Below are positions 22,849 to 30,974 of a stretch of DNA of 64,000 bases, one piece after another. The stretch is from AV40 sp035568175. GTDB lineage: Bacteria; Verrucomicrobiota; Verrucomicrobiia; Chthoniobacterales; UBA10450. Made by a program: the position numbers and the translations under genes. The stretch spans positions 62,001 to 126,000 of the forward strand of contig DATMON010000015.1 of NCBI GenBank assembly GCA_035568175.1. Direction: 5' to 3'. The notes beneath the pieces are model-generated. The model saw nothing but the letters and a program-made list of their open reading frames with translations, was not told the origin of the DNA and ran no database searches. Numbering within the stretch: the first letter of the stretch is position 1; every line of letters begins with the position of its first letter.

Positions 22849-24483
22849 TTAGACTTGAATGACGCCGGTGTGAAAGCGGGCTTTCGGCGTTGGCCGCGAC
22901 ACATATTGAAGCAAGTGAATCAACGTCTCCCGCGTTTCGTGCGGTTGAACGATGGCGTCAACCCAGCCCCGCGCCGCGCCATAGCGTATGTCGGTTTGTT
23001 CTTCGTAGCTCTGTTTCACTTTCTTGCGAAGCTCGTCCAGCTCTTCGTGTGACGCCTTTTTATCGCCGCGATCCCGGGAGCGAGCGAGAATTGAAAAGAC
23101 TGTGTCTGACGCCTGGGCTGCCCCCATCACCGCGTAACGCGCGGTCGGCCACGCCACAATGAAGCGCGGATCGTAGGCCTTGCCGCAAAGTGCGTAGTTG
23201 CCCGCGCCAAACGAACCGCCCACCACCACCGTGATTTTCGGCACGACTGAATTGCTAACCGCATTCACCAGTTTGGCGCCGCTTCGAATAATCCCGCTTT
23301 GTTCCGCATCGCGCCCGACCATGAACCCGGTCACGTCCTGGAAAAAAATAATTGGCAGTCCGTCTTGATTGCAGTCCATCACGAAACGCGCGGCTTTGTC
23401 GGCGCTGTCCGGATAAATGACGCCGCCCATCTGGATTCCTTCCTTTTTCGTGCGCACTTGCAGCCGCTGACTGGCGACAATGCCAACCGGCCGGCCGGAA
23501 ATGCGCGCATAAGCCGCCACCAGCGTCTTGCCGTAATCGGCTTTGTATTCGTTGATGGAGTTTGAATCGACCACGGCCGCAAGCAGGTCACGCGCATCGT
23601 AATTCTTCTGACCGTCGAGACTGATCAGATCATAAAGCGAATCTGGAGTTTTCGCGGGCTTCAAAACTTTCTTGTCGATTGTGGAATCGGCGGATGCGTT
23701 TTGCGCTTCCGGCAAAAGCGCAACCAGTGAACGCAATCGTTTTAAACAGGACTCATCCGTTTTCTCGTAGAAATCAACGGTGCCGCTGATTTCTGAATGC
23801 ATTTTCGCTCCGCCCAGTTCTTCTTGATCGACAACTTGTCCGATAGCCGCTTTGACCAGCGACGGACCGGCGAGATAAAGGCCGCTGCCTTCGGTCATCA
23901 AAATTTTATCACAGAGAACGGGAAGATAAGCCCCGCCCGCCACACAATTCCCCATGATCGCCGCGAACTGCGGAATTCCGGCGGCCGAAATAACCGAATT
24001 GTTTCGAAAGATCCGACCGAAATCATCTTCGTCTGGAAAAATCTCGTCCTGCATCGGCAGAAAAACGCCGGCGGAATCAACCAAATAAATGATGGGCAGC
24101 GAACATTCGAAAGCGATCCGTTGCGCGCGCAAAAGTTTTTTCACGGTCGCGGGAAAGAACGCGCCGGCTTTCACGCTCGCGTCGTTGGCGATGATCATGC
24201 ATGGAATTCCGGACACGTTTCCGATGCCGGCGACAGTTCCGGCGGCGACGATGCTCCCCCACTCTTCGTACATTTTGTAGGCGGCCCAAAGTCCGAGCTC
24301 GAAAAATTGCGCATCTTTGTCGAGGAGTTGGCCGATGCGCTCACGCGCCGGGAGCCGGTCGAGTTTGCGCTGCCGCTCGAGTCCGGCTTTCCCGCCGCCC
24401 TGTCGCAGGAGCGCTTCCTGTTTTAAGATTTCGCGGCAAAAATCGCGCAACGGCTCACCGGAAGATGTCGATGTTCGGGCCAT
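22849..24483 (-). CDS. Acyl-CoA carboxylase beta (carboxyltransferase) subunit
   Basis: A 544-residue biotin-dependent carboxyltransferase: two crotonase-like halves with YLVDSAGVFLPMQDEIFPD, GNCVAGGAYLPVLCDKILM, LYLAGPSLVKAAIGQVVDQEELGGAKMH and FFQDVTGFMVGRDAEQSGIIRSGAKLV, GAGNYALCGKAYDPRF. Length and motifs are closest to the methylcrotonyl-CoA carboxylase beta type; propionyl-type cannot be excluded. It transfers CO2 from carboxybiotin to an acyl-CoA. No biotin carboxylase (alpha) gene is in the window, so its partner must be elsewhere. It is followed by the enoyl-CoA hydratase-like gene. Confidence 0.92.
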   Translation of the reverse strand: MARTSTSSGEPLRDFCREILKQEALLRQGGGKAGLERQRKLDRLPARERIGQLLDKDAQFFELGLWAAYKMYEEWGSIVAAGTVAGIGNVSGIPCMIIANDASVKAGAFFPATVKKLLRAQRIAFECSLPIIYLVDSAGVFLPMQDEIFPDEDDFGRIFRNNSVISAAGIPQFAAIMGNCVAGGAYLPVLCDKILMTEGSGLYLAGPSLVKAAIGQVVDQEELGGAKMHSEISGTVDFYEKTDESCLKRLRSLVALLPEAQNASADSTIDKKVLKPAKTPDSLYDLISLDGQKNYDARDLLAAVVDSNSINEYKADYGKTLVAAYARISGRPVGIVASQRLQVRTKKEGIQMGGVIYPDSADKAARFVMDCNQDGLPIIFFQDVTGFMVGRDAEQSGIIRSGAKLVNAVSNSVVPKITVVVGGSFGAGNYALCGKAYDPRFIVAWPTARYAVMGAAQASDTVFSILARSRDRGDKKASHEELDELRKKVKQSYEEQTDIRYGAARGWVDAIVQPHETRETLIHLLQYVSRPTPKARFHTGVIQV

Positions 24484-24530
24484 GCGAAGGAGGCTTTAAT
24501 CCGCGTTATAAGCTAGCGCAAGCTTTGTGC

Positions 24531-24601
24531 GTTGTAGCGGCGTTTGTCCCAAACGCCGAACTAATTTAAACAGGCGCTCGCCGCGGCGAGCGCCTCTACA
24601 A
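24531..24601. repeat. GTTGTAG..CTACAA element, copy B
   Basis: Starts GTTGTAG (24531-24537) and ends CTACAA (24596-24601). Hairpin 1 is CGGCGTTTG-TCC-CAAACGCCG, hairpin 2 is GGCGCTCGCCGCGGCGAGCG plus CC, and the spacer ends TTAAACA, as TAAACA in copy A. It lies upstream of the carboxyltransferase gene, between it and a small minus-strand gene. Confidence 0.85.
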
Positions 24602-24605
24602 TTAC

Positions 24606-24908
24606 TTAATAAATGTCTGTCTCGGTAGAGTAACCCGAGTCGCCGCGAATGGAGCGCAGGCGCGCGCGACTGCCGCGCTCCGATTCCGGACGGTTAATGC
24701 GCTCGAGCGCGATCTTCACAAGAAATGGCACCGCAGCCAAAGCGCCGACCGACATCAACGCAATAGCAGCCGTTTGTCGGACCGGCCGTTTGATTTTGTC
24801 CGCGACGAGCATTCCGATTCCAAGTCCAAACGCAGTGCGTGTGAGCGTGAGCAAACTATCCAGCGGAATCTGTTCGGCCGTTTTTGGAATGGATACCGAG
24901 AGCGACAT
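24606..24908 (-). CDS. Small membrane protein of unknown function
   Basis: A 100-residue protein with two hydrophobic segments (about 18-37, LTRTAFGLGIGMLVADKIKR, and about 45-68, TAAIALMSVGALAAVPFLVKI) and a polar Arg/Glu/Ser tail. Start ATG 24908. I do not recognise a family. It stops 5 bp from palindromic copy B. Confidence 0.6.
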   Translation of the reverse strand: MSLSVSIPKTAEQIPLDSLLTLTRTAFGLGIGMLVADKIKRPVRQTAAIALMSVGALAAVPFLVKIALERINRPESERGSRARLRSIRGDSGYSTETDIY

Positions 24909-24991
24909 CGGCTACTTATAAGACCCGTTGGCGAAAAAGAAATGGGAAAATCTCCGTGCTGGCGTGATCACCGCTATTGGCAGCTTTTGAC

Positions 24992-26062
24992 ATGTCGAAT
25001 CCGATTTATGCCCTCATTCTCGCCGGCGGCAGCGGCGAACGTTTCTGGCCGTTGAGCCGGCGAAATCGTCCGAAGCAATTGCTGCGCCTCGTTTCCGAGC
25101 ACACTTTGCTTGAAGAAACAATCGCGCGACTCGACCGCTTCGTGCCGAGCGAGCGCATTCTGATTCTCACCAACGTCGACCAGGAAAAAGCCGTTCGCGA
25201 TTTGCTGAAAGGTTTTCCGAAACAAAATATTATTGCTGAACCGGCCAAACGCGACACCGCGGCGGCGGTCGCGCTCGGCGCAGGGTGGGTCGCGGCGCGA
25301 GATCATGGGGCGACGATGTTGGTGTTGCCGGCCGATCACGTGATTGCCGATCGCGTCGCATTCCAAGAGACAATGAAAACCGCCGCGGCGGCCGCCGAAG
25401 AAACCGGTGCGCTCGTGACCATCGGCATTAAACCGACCTGGGCGTGTCCCGGTTTCGGTTATATCGAGCAAGGCGAAGCGGTAGAATTGCGCGGCGGCGG
25501 GAAAATCGGCGTTCATCGGGTCGTGCGTTTTCGCGAAAAACCAAACACCGATCTGGCGGAGTCTTTTTTACGAAAAGGAAATTTTCGTTGGAACGCGGGA
25601 ATGTTCGTTTGGTCGGTGGCCACGATTTTGCGGGAATTCAATCGCCACGCGCCGGAACTTGCCGACTTTATCTCGCAAGTGCGGACACCGAAGGATCTCG
25701 AGAAAATTTTGCGCGAACGTTTCCCAAAGCTGCCGCGCATTTCGTTCGATTACGCGATCATGGAAAAAGCGGATCGCGTCTTGGTGGTCGAAGCCAGTTT
25801 CGATTGGGATGACGTCGGCAGTTGGCAGGCGGTCGCGCACTATTTCAAGAACGACGAACACGGAAACGCAGCCAACACCGCGCTGATCGCGCTCGATTCC
25901 AGCGACAATATTATTTTCAACGACGGCGAAACGACCGTAGCGCTGCTCGGCGTGCATAACCTGATCGTCGTGCGCACGGGCGACGCGATTTTGATCTGCC
26001 ACCGTCATCAGGCCGAAAACATCAAAAAGCTTGTCGGCAAGTTGCCGCCGGAGTTGCAATAA
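24992..26062 (+). CDS. Mannose-1-phosphate guanylyltransferase
   Basis: A 356-residue nucleotidyltransferase. N-terminal LILAGGSGERFWPLSRRNRPKQLL is the GDP-mannose pyrophosphorylase signature; ADHVIAD, FREKPNTDLAE, RWNAGMFVWSV and SFDWDDVGSWQAV follow. The C-terminus is the usual left-handed helix part (IVVRTGDAILICHRHQAENIKKLV) without a fused phosphomannose isomerase domain. It makes GDP-mannose for surface glycans. ATG 24992 is taken; an upstream TTG is in frame but less likely. It is followed at once by ruvX and truA. Confidence 0.93.
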   Translation: MSNPIYALILAGGSGERFWPLSRRNRPKQLLRLVSEHTLLEETIARLDRFVPSERILILTNVDQEKAVRDLLKGFPKQNIIAEPAKRDTAAAVALGAGWVAARDHGATMLVLPADHVIADRVAFQETMKTAAAAAEETGALVTIGIKPTWACPGFGYIEQGEAVELRGGGKIGVHRVVRFREKPNTDLAESFLRKGNFRWNAGMFVWSVATILREFNRHAPELADFISQVRTPKDLEKILRERFPKLPRISFDYAIMEKADRVLVVEASFDWDDVGSWQAVAHYFKNDEHGNAANTALIALDSSDNIIFNDGETTVALLGVHNLIVVRTGDAILICHRHQAENIKKLVGKLPPELQ

Positions 26063-26079
26063 TTTTGCCGGCGCGAACA

Positions 26080-26517
26080 ATGAATCCAATCTTGGGGATC
26101 GATTTCGGTCGAGCGCGAATCGGACTTGCGATTTCAGATGAACTGCGGTTGCTCGCGCACCCGTTTGAAACAATTCCGGCGAACAAAGATTCCGCGAAGC
26201 GAATTGCGGAGATCGTTCGAGGACGAAAGATCGACAAAGTGGTCGTCGGTATCCCGCGACACATGAGCGGAGAAATTGGGAGAGCTGCGAATGAAGCGTT
26301 GGAATTCGCAACCAAACTTCGCGCCCTGCTACCGTGCGAAGTTCAGACCTGGGACGAGCGACTAACAACTGTTGCAGCGAATCGTGCGCTTCGAGATGCC
26401 GGTAAAAAAACGCGTCAGACGCGCGCGTTTCTCGATCAAGTCGCAGCCCAAATGATTTTACAAGGCTATCTCGACCGCGAAAGCGCGGCGATCTCGGCAA
26501 AAGAGATTTCGCGCTGA
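26080..26517 (+). CDS. ruvX: Putative pre-16S rRNA nuclease / Holliday junction resolvase-like (YqgF)
   Basis: A 145-residue RNase H-fold protein: ILGIDFGRARIGLAISDE with the first catalytic Asp, VVVGIPRHMSGEIGRAANEAL, and VQTWDERLTTVAANRAL with a catalytic Glu/Asp pair. The family trims the 5' end of 16S rRNA in E. coli. The ATG at 26080 follows manC by 17 bp; an upstream TTG is possible. It precedes truA by 5 bp in a run of housekeeping genes. Confidence 0.9.
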   Translation: MNPILGIDFGRARIGLAISDELRLLAHPFETIPANKDSAKRIAEIVRGRKIDKVVVGIPRHMSGEIGRAANEALEFATKLRALLPCEVQTWDERLTTVAANRALRDAGKKTRQTRAFLDQVAAQMILQGYLDRESAAISAKEISR

Positions 26518-26522
26518 TCGAA

Positions 26523-27266
26523 ATGTCGCCGCGGCTTAAGTTAACCGTTGCCTACGACGGCGCGGCGTTCGCCGGCTGGCAGAGCCAAGTGCATCGTAAA
26601 ACGGTTCAGGACGAACTGGAACGCGCGTTGCAAAAGATCAGCGGCCAGCGTGTTCGAGTTCATGGCGCCGGGCGGACCGATGCCGGTGTTCACGCCCTCG
26701 CTCAATGCGCACATGTCAATCTTCCGGATAAACGATTGACGATCGAGCGCTGGAGAAACGCACTCAACGCAGTTTTGCCGGCTACTGTGCGCGTCTTGCG
26801 TTGTCAGTTCACCTCGCAAAAATTTCACGCGCGCTTTTCCGCGACCGGAAAACTTTATCGCTACCGCATTTGGGCCGCGCCAATTCTGCCGCCGCTTGAG
26901 CGTGGCCGCGCGTGGCATATTTTCTCACCGCTTGATGTCGATCTTCTGAAAGCTGCCGGACAAGAATTTATCGGCCAACACGATTTTGCCGGGTTCGCGG
27001 CCAACCGCGGCCAAAAAGAAAAGGACACGACACGGACAATTCGGTCGGTTCGCATTCGGCGAAGCGGGCCGTGTATCACCATCGATGTCGCGGGCGATGG
27101 TTTCCTTTACAAAATGGTCCGGCTAATGGTCGGGGCGATGACACGCGTCGCGCTCAATAAAATGGATGCAAGCGAAATCGCTATTCGGTTGAAATCAGGA
27201 CCCGCTGATGGCTCGCGTTTCGCCGCGCCGGCAGATGGTTTATACTTAGTGAAAGTTTGGTACTGA
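26523..27266 (+). CDS. truA: tRNA pseudouridine(38-40) synthase
   Basis: A 247-residue protein of usual length: LKLTVAYDGAAFAGWQSQ, the catalytic Asp in VHGAGRTDAGVHALAQ, KFHARFSATGKLYRYRI, FIGQHDFAGFA and FLYKMVRLMVGAM. It isomerises uridines 38-40 in the tRNA anticodon stem. It starts at ATG 26523, 5 bp after ruvX. Confidence 0.95.
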   Translation: MSPRLKLTVAYDGAAFAGWQSQVHRKTVQDELERALQKISGQRVRVHGAGRTDAGVHALAQCAHVNLPDKRLTIERWRNALNAVLPATVRVLRCQFTSQKFHARFSATGKLYRYRIWAAPILPPLERGRAWHIFSPLDVDLLKAAGQEFIGQHDFAGFAANRGQKEKDTTRTIRSVRIRRSGPCITIDVAGDGFLYKMVRLMVGAMTRVALNKMDASEIAIRLKSGPADGSRFAAPADGLYLVKVWY

Positions 27267-27341
27267 CTCTGCTTTGAGTCCGGTGGGCGCCGAGCGGCAT
27301 TGGAGCAGTCGCAATGGCAGGGGAGCTGCTTTATAGCAATT

Positions 27342-30300
27342 ATGGTAGATCCGTCGGTCGACGCCTCCGTACCAACTGACTTGAAAGCCCGGCGACGGTC
27401 GATCTTCGGCCGCATCGGCGACTCGCTTTTCAGCCAGCGGCATTTTCATCTTAAGTTGCTTTCCGGAACGACGGTCGGCGTCGCAGTTATCATCTTCCTG
27501 GTCGGCGTTTTCCTGCTGGTGACCTTTCGCAACCATTACCAGGAGTCGCTCCGCACTCACACGATCGAAGTGATGCGGCTGAGCAGCTTGGTCGAGAATG
27601 ACATCGCTGGTTTGGAAAGCACTCACCGCGGTTATCTCCTGAGCGGGAGCGAGGATTACATCGCGCCGTTCGAAAAGAAGCGCGACGTCATTAAACAGCG
27701 GATTGAAGATTTGACCGCGCTGATTCTGGACACTCCGCAGCAGCGTAAGCGCGTGATAAAGGTCCAGGAAGTCGTTCAGAAATGGCTCGACACCGTCGCC
27801 ACACCGGAAATGAAAGCAAGGCGGGCCAAAGGGAGCGCACCTAATGCATCTGAGACCAGCGGAACCGGCTCGTTCGCACTCGGTAATTCTCTCCTCGATC
27901 AAGCGCGCGAAGTGTTGCAATCGTTGCAGGACGAAGAGCAGATCGTCCTCAACGAGCGCATGCACGATCAGGAATGGGCAACCCAGTCGGCCCAGATATT
28001 GGATTTTCTGCCGAAACTGGACCGTTCGGTCGTGGAAATGGAAAAGGAGAAACGCGGCTACTTGCTCACGGGCGAGAACAGTTTCTTCGAAGCGTACAAA
28101 CGCTCGGTGGCGGATTTTTACACCTACAACGGTTATCTCTCCATTTTGGTCGCAAACTCTCCGTCGCAAGCTCAACTGCTGGCCGAGATCCGCTCAAACG
28201 TCGAGCGATGGATCAACAACTCCGCCACCCCGCAAATCGACGCCAAACGTGCCGGCAAAGACGCTGAGGCCCTCACTTTGACTGGAGTAGGCGAGACGAT
28301 GATGGGCGATGTCCGCCAAAAGCTGACCGATTTCGAGAAGAACGAACTTAATCTTTACGAACTGCGCGCAAACTCAGCCACTCGCCAGAGAATCTTTCTA
28401 ACGTCCGCTCTGGCATTCGTCGCCCTGTTCGCGGTCATCCTGCTGGTGGCTTCCAACAGCTATAGTTTTGTTCTCGTGCGGCGCCAGCTTGCCGAGCTCG
28501 AAGGCGCAGAAACCCACATTCGCTCGGTGATCGAGAACATCCTCGACGGAATGATCACCGTCGATGAGAACGGCGTCGTTCGCTCAATGAATCCGGCGGC
28601 AGAAAAAATGTTCGGTTGTCGCGATAACGAAATGATCGGCCACAACTTTACCCGGCTGGTTCCGAAACGTTACGAAAGCGAACACGACGCCAAACCGGTC
28701 GTTTGTAACTGGACCGAGATTATGCGCCGCACCGGCGGCAGCACGCTCGCTCTCGGGCGCACCCGCAAACATGTCACCTTCCCGGTCGAAATGTCGCTGA
28801 GCGAAATGGTCATTGAGCAGCAGCGACTCTACGTCGCGATGGTGCGCGACGTGACCGAGCGGAAACGCTTTGAACAACAGATCGCGGCGGAAAAGGAAAG
28901 TCTCGCGGTGACGCTTCGTGCCATCGGTGACGGCGTTATTACTACCGACGTCAACGGCAAGGTGATCATGATTAACAGCGAAGGCGAAAAATTGACTGGC
29001 TGGAGCTCGAAGGAAGCGATCGGCCAACCGCTCAAATCCGTCTTCGACGTGACTGTCGATCTTGCCGCGCAAGCGAAAGTGCAGAAGAGCGGTTATCGTA
29101 GCGAAGCGCAATCGATCCTGCTCAACCTTCCCGAGAACGTCACTCTGACTTCGCGCGACGGCAGCGAACGCATCATCGAACAGGTGGCGTCGCCGATTCG
29201 AGATAGCAAAAATGAAGTCGCCGGCGTGGTTCTCGTTTTCCGTGATATCACCGCGCGCCAACGCGCCGATGCCGAGCGTCGAAAAGCGGAAACACTCGAG
29301 CAGCTTGGGCTCCTTGCCGGCGGCATCGCGCACGATTTCAACAACCTTCTTACCGCGATTATCGGTAACATTTCCCTTGCCTCATTGCTTCTTCCGCCGG
29401 AGGCCGAAATGGCGGAGCGTTTGGACGACGCGAAAAATGCGTCGCTCCGCGCGCGTGATCTCGCTCAGCAGCTCCTCACTTTCGCTCGCGGCGGGGCGCC
29501 AATTAAAAAGGCCGCTTCGATCGGAAAACTAATTCAAGACACGGTCAGCTTTTCGCTGCGGGGCAGCCGCAACCGAAGCGAATTCGAGTTCGGGGTAGAT
29601 CTCGCACCGGCTGAAATCGACGCCGGCCAGATCAGTCAGGTGATCGCGAACCTCGTCGTCAACGCCGACCAGGCGATGCCAAATGGTGGCACGCTCCATG
29701 TCAGTTGCGAGAATTTTTGTTACGACACCGACGACGCAACCATTCCCGATCTTGCTCCGGGAGATTACGTTCGCATCCGGATCCGCGATGAAGGCGTGGG
29801 TATACCGGAAAAATATATGAAACGGATTTTCGATCCGTATTTCACCACTAAACCGAAAGGTAACGGCCTCGGTCTCGCCACCGCTTACTCGATCGTCAAG
29901 AATCACAACGGTCTCATGACGGCCGAATCTGAAGTGCACGTCGGCACCATTTTCACGATTTATCTGCCAGCTGGGCAGTATCAAGAAATGCCGGTTGAAG
30001 CGCCGCGAACCCTGACTCCGGCAATGTCCGGGACCGGCCGCGTGCTTGTGGTTGATGACGAAGACGCTATCCGCGATTTGGTTGAATTCACCCTCACCCG
30101 ACTCGGCTATGACGTTTCGCAAGCCGCGACCGCGCTCCAAGGCGTGGAGATGTACCAGGAAAAGCTCAAAGCGGGCAAACGTTTCGACGTTGTTATACTG
30201 GATCTCACGCTTCCCGGCGGAATGGGCGGAAAAGAGGCGCTCAAGAAATTAATCGAGATCGATCCGACGGTGAACGCAATTGTCTCCAGCGGTTACGCGA

Positions 30301-30455
30301 CCGACGCGACCATGAGCCGTTATCAGGATTTCGGGTTCCGCGGCGTGATTGCCAAACCATACGAAGCCGCCGAGCTCGGCAAAATCGTCCACGACGTGAT
30401 CGAATCGAGCCACGTCAACGTTGTAAGCCTTAATTATCCGCAGGCTGCGGGTTGA
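27342..30455 (+). CDS. Membrane hybrid histidine kinase with two CHASE3-like domains, two PAS and a receiver
   Basis: A 1037-residue protein. Membrane helix 1 (about 40-62), then two periplasmic helical modules, each with a typical CHASE3 core (ENDIAGLESTHRGYLLSGSEDY and MEKEKRGYLLTGENSFFEAY), membrane helix 2 (about 355-378), PAS 1 (VIENILDGMITVDENGVVRSMN), PAS 2 (LRAIGDGVITTDVNGKVIMIN), a HisKA domain with phospho-His in LLAGGIAHDFNNLL, a HATPase with NADQAMPNGGTL, DEGVGIP and GLGLATAYSI, and a C-terminal receiver (VLVVDDEDAIRD, phospho-Asp in DVVILDLTLPGG, IAKPYEAAEL). The HDFNNLLTAI form is of the NtrB-like hybrid type. The signal is unknown. The ATG at 27342 is preferred over an upstream TTG. 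Confidence 0.92.
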   Translation: MVDPSVDASVPTDLKARRRSIFGRIGDSLFSQRHFHLKLLSGTTVGVAVIIFLVGVFLLVTFRNHYQESLRTHTIEVMRLSSLVENDIAGLESTHRGYLLSGSEDYIAPFEKKRDVIKQRIEDLTALILDTPQQRKRVIKVQEVVQKWLDTVATPEMKARRAKGSAPNASETSGTGSFALGNSLLDQAREVLQSLQDEEQIVLNERMHDQEWATQSAQILDFLPKLDRSVVEMEKEKRGYLLTGENSFFEAYKRSVADFYTYNGYLSILVANSPSQAQLLAEIRSNVERWINNSATPQIDAKRAGKDAEALTLTGVGETMMGDVRQKLTDFEKNELNLYELRANSATRQRIFLTSALAFVALFAVILLVASNSYSFVLVRRQLAELEGAETHIRSVIENILDGMITVDENGVVRSMNPAAEKMFGCRDNEMIGHNFTRLVPKRYESEHDAKPVVCNWTEIMRRTGGSTLALGRTRKHVTFPVEMSLSEMVIEQQRLYVAMVRDVTERKRFEQQIAAEKESLAVTLRAIGDGVITTDVNGKVIMINSEGEKLTGWSSKEAIGQPLKSVFDVTVDLAAQAKVQKSGYRSEAQSILLNLPENVTLTSRDGSERIIEQVASPIRDSKNEVAGVVLVFRDITARQRADAERRKAETLEQLGLLAGGIAHDFNNLLTAIIGNISLASLLLPPEAEMAERLDDAKNASLRARDLAQQLLTFARGGAPIKKAASIGKLIQDTVSFSLRGSRNRSEFEFGVDLAPAEIDAGQISQVIANLVVNADQAMPNGGTLHVSCENFCYDTDDATIPDLAPGDYVRIRIRDEGVGIPEKYMKRIFDPYFTTKPKGNGLGLATAYSIVKNHNGLMTAESEVHVGTIFTIYLPAGQYQEMPVEAPRTLTPAMSGTGRVLVVDDEDAIRDLVEFTLTRLGYDVSQAATALQGVEMYQEKLKAGKRFDVVILDLTLPGGMGGKEALKKLIEIDPTVNAIVSSGYATDATMSRYQDFGFRGVIAKPYEAAELGKIVHDVIESSHVNVVSLNYPQAAG

Positions 30456-30512
30456 TCCTGGCGCAGTCCGTGTAGTGCCAGTCGAAGGCCGGTGCGGCTC
30501 GCACCTCGGACT

Positions 30513-30974
30513 CTAATCCGCCGGCAGCGGCAATTCCTTTACAAACCGGAAACCGTTGCGCGCGTAGCCGGCCTTTTCGTAGAACTGGTGCGCTTCTTTG
30601 CGCTCGAATCGCGTGTTCACCGCCACGCGCGAAATATTTTTCTGGGCAAGATCGTTTTCGGCAGCGGCAATGAGCGCGCAACCAACACCGCGGCCGCGCA
30701 TTTTGTCTGACACGACCAGCGCAAGAATTCTGCCCGAAGGGCTGTTATGCTCATAGGTGTAACACGTGAATGTTCCGATCATTCCACAGACTTTGCCTTT
30801 GCTGACCGCAACAAAGGTCGCGTAATTCCTGTCCGCAAGGATCGCTTCCATTCGCATCTGCATCTCCGAAGCCCGCGTTTCGTATCCGAGCTGCGTCATT
30901 AAGTCGGCCAACGCTTCGACATCGGCGGCTTCGGCCGCGCGAATCGTAAGATCGACATCTTTCGGGTCAGGCAT
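30513..30974 (-). CDS. GNAT-family N-acetyltransferase
   Basis: A 153-residue GNAT fold: TIRAAEAADVEALADLMTQLGY at the N-terminus, the acetyl-CoA loop in LVVSDKMRGRGVGCALIAAAENDL, and FYEKAGYARNGFRFVKEL at the end. The substrate is unknown. Its start overlaps the end of the cysN-cysC gene by 8 bp, so it is translationally coupled to sulfate activation, but whether its job is linked is not known. Confidence 0.88.
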   Translation of the reverse strand: MPDPKDVDLTIRAAEAADVEALADLMTQLGYETRASEMQMRMEAILADRNYATFVAVSKGKVCGMIGTFTCYTYEHNSPSGRILALVVSDKMRGRGVGCALIAAAENDLAQKNISRVAVNTRFERKEAHQFYEKAGYARNGFRFVKELPLPAD

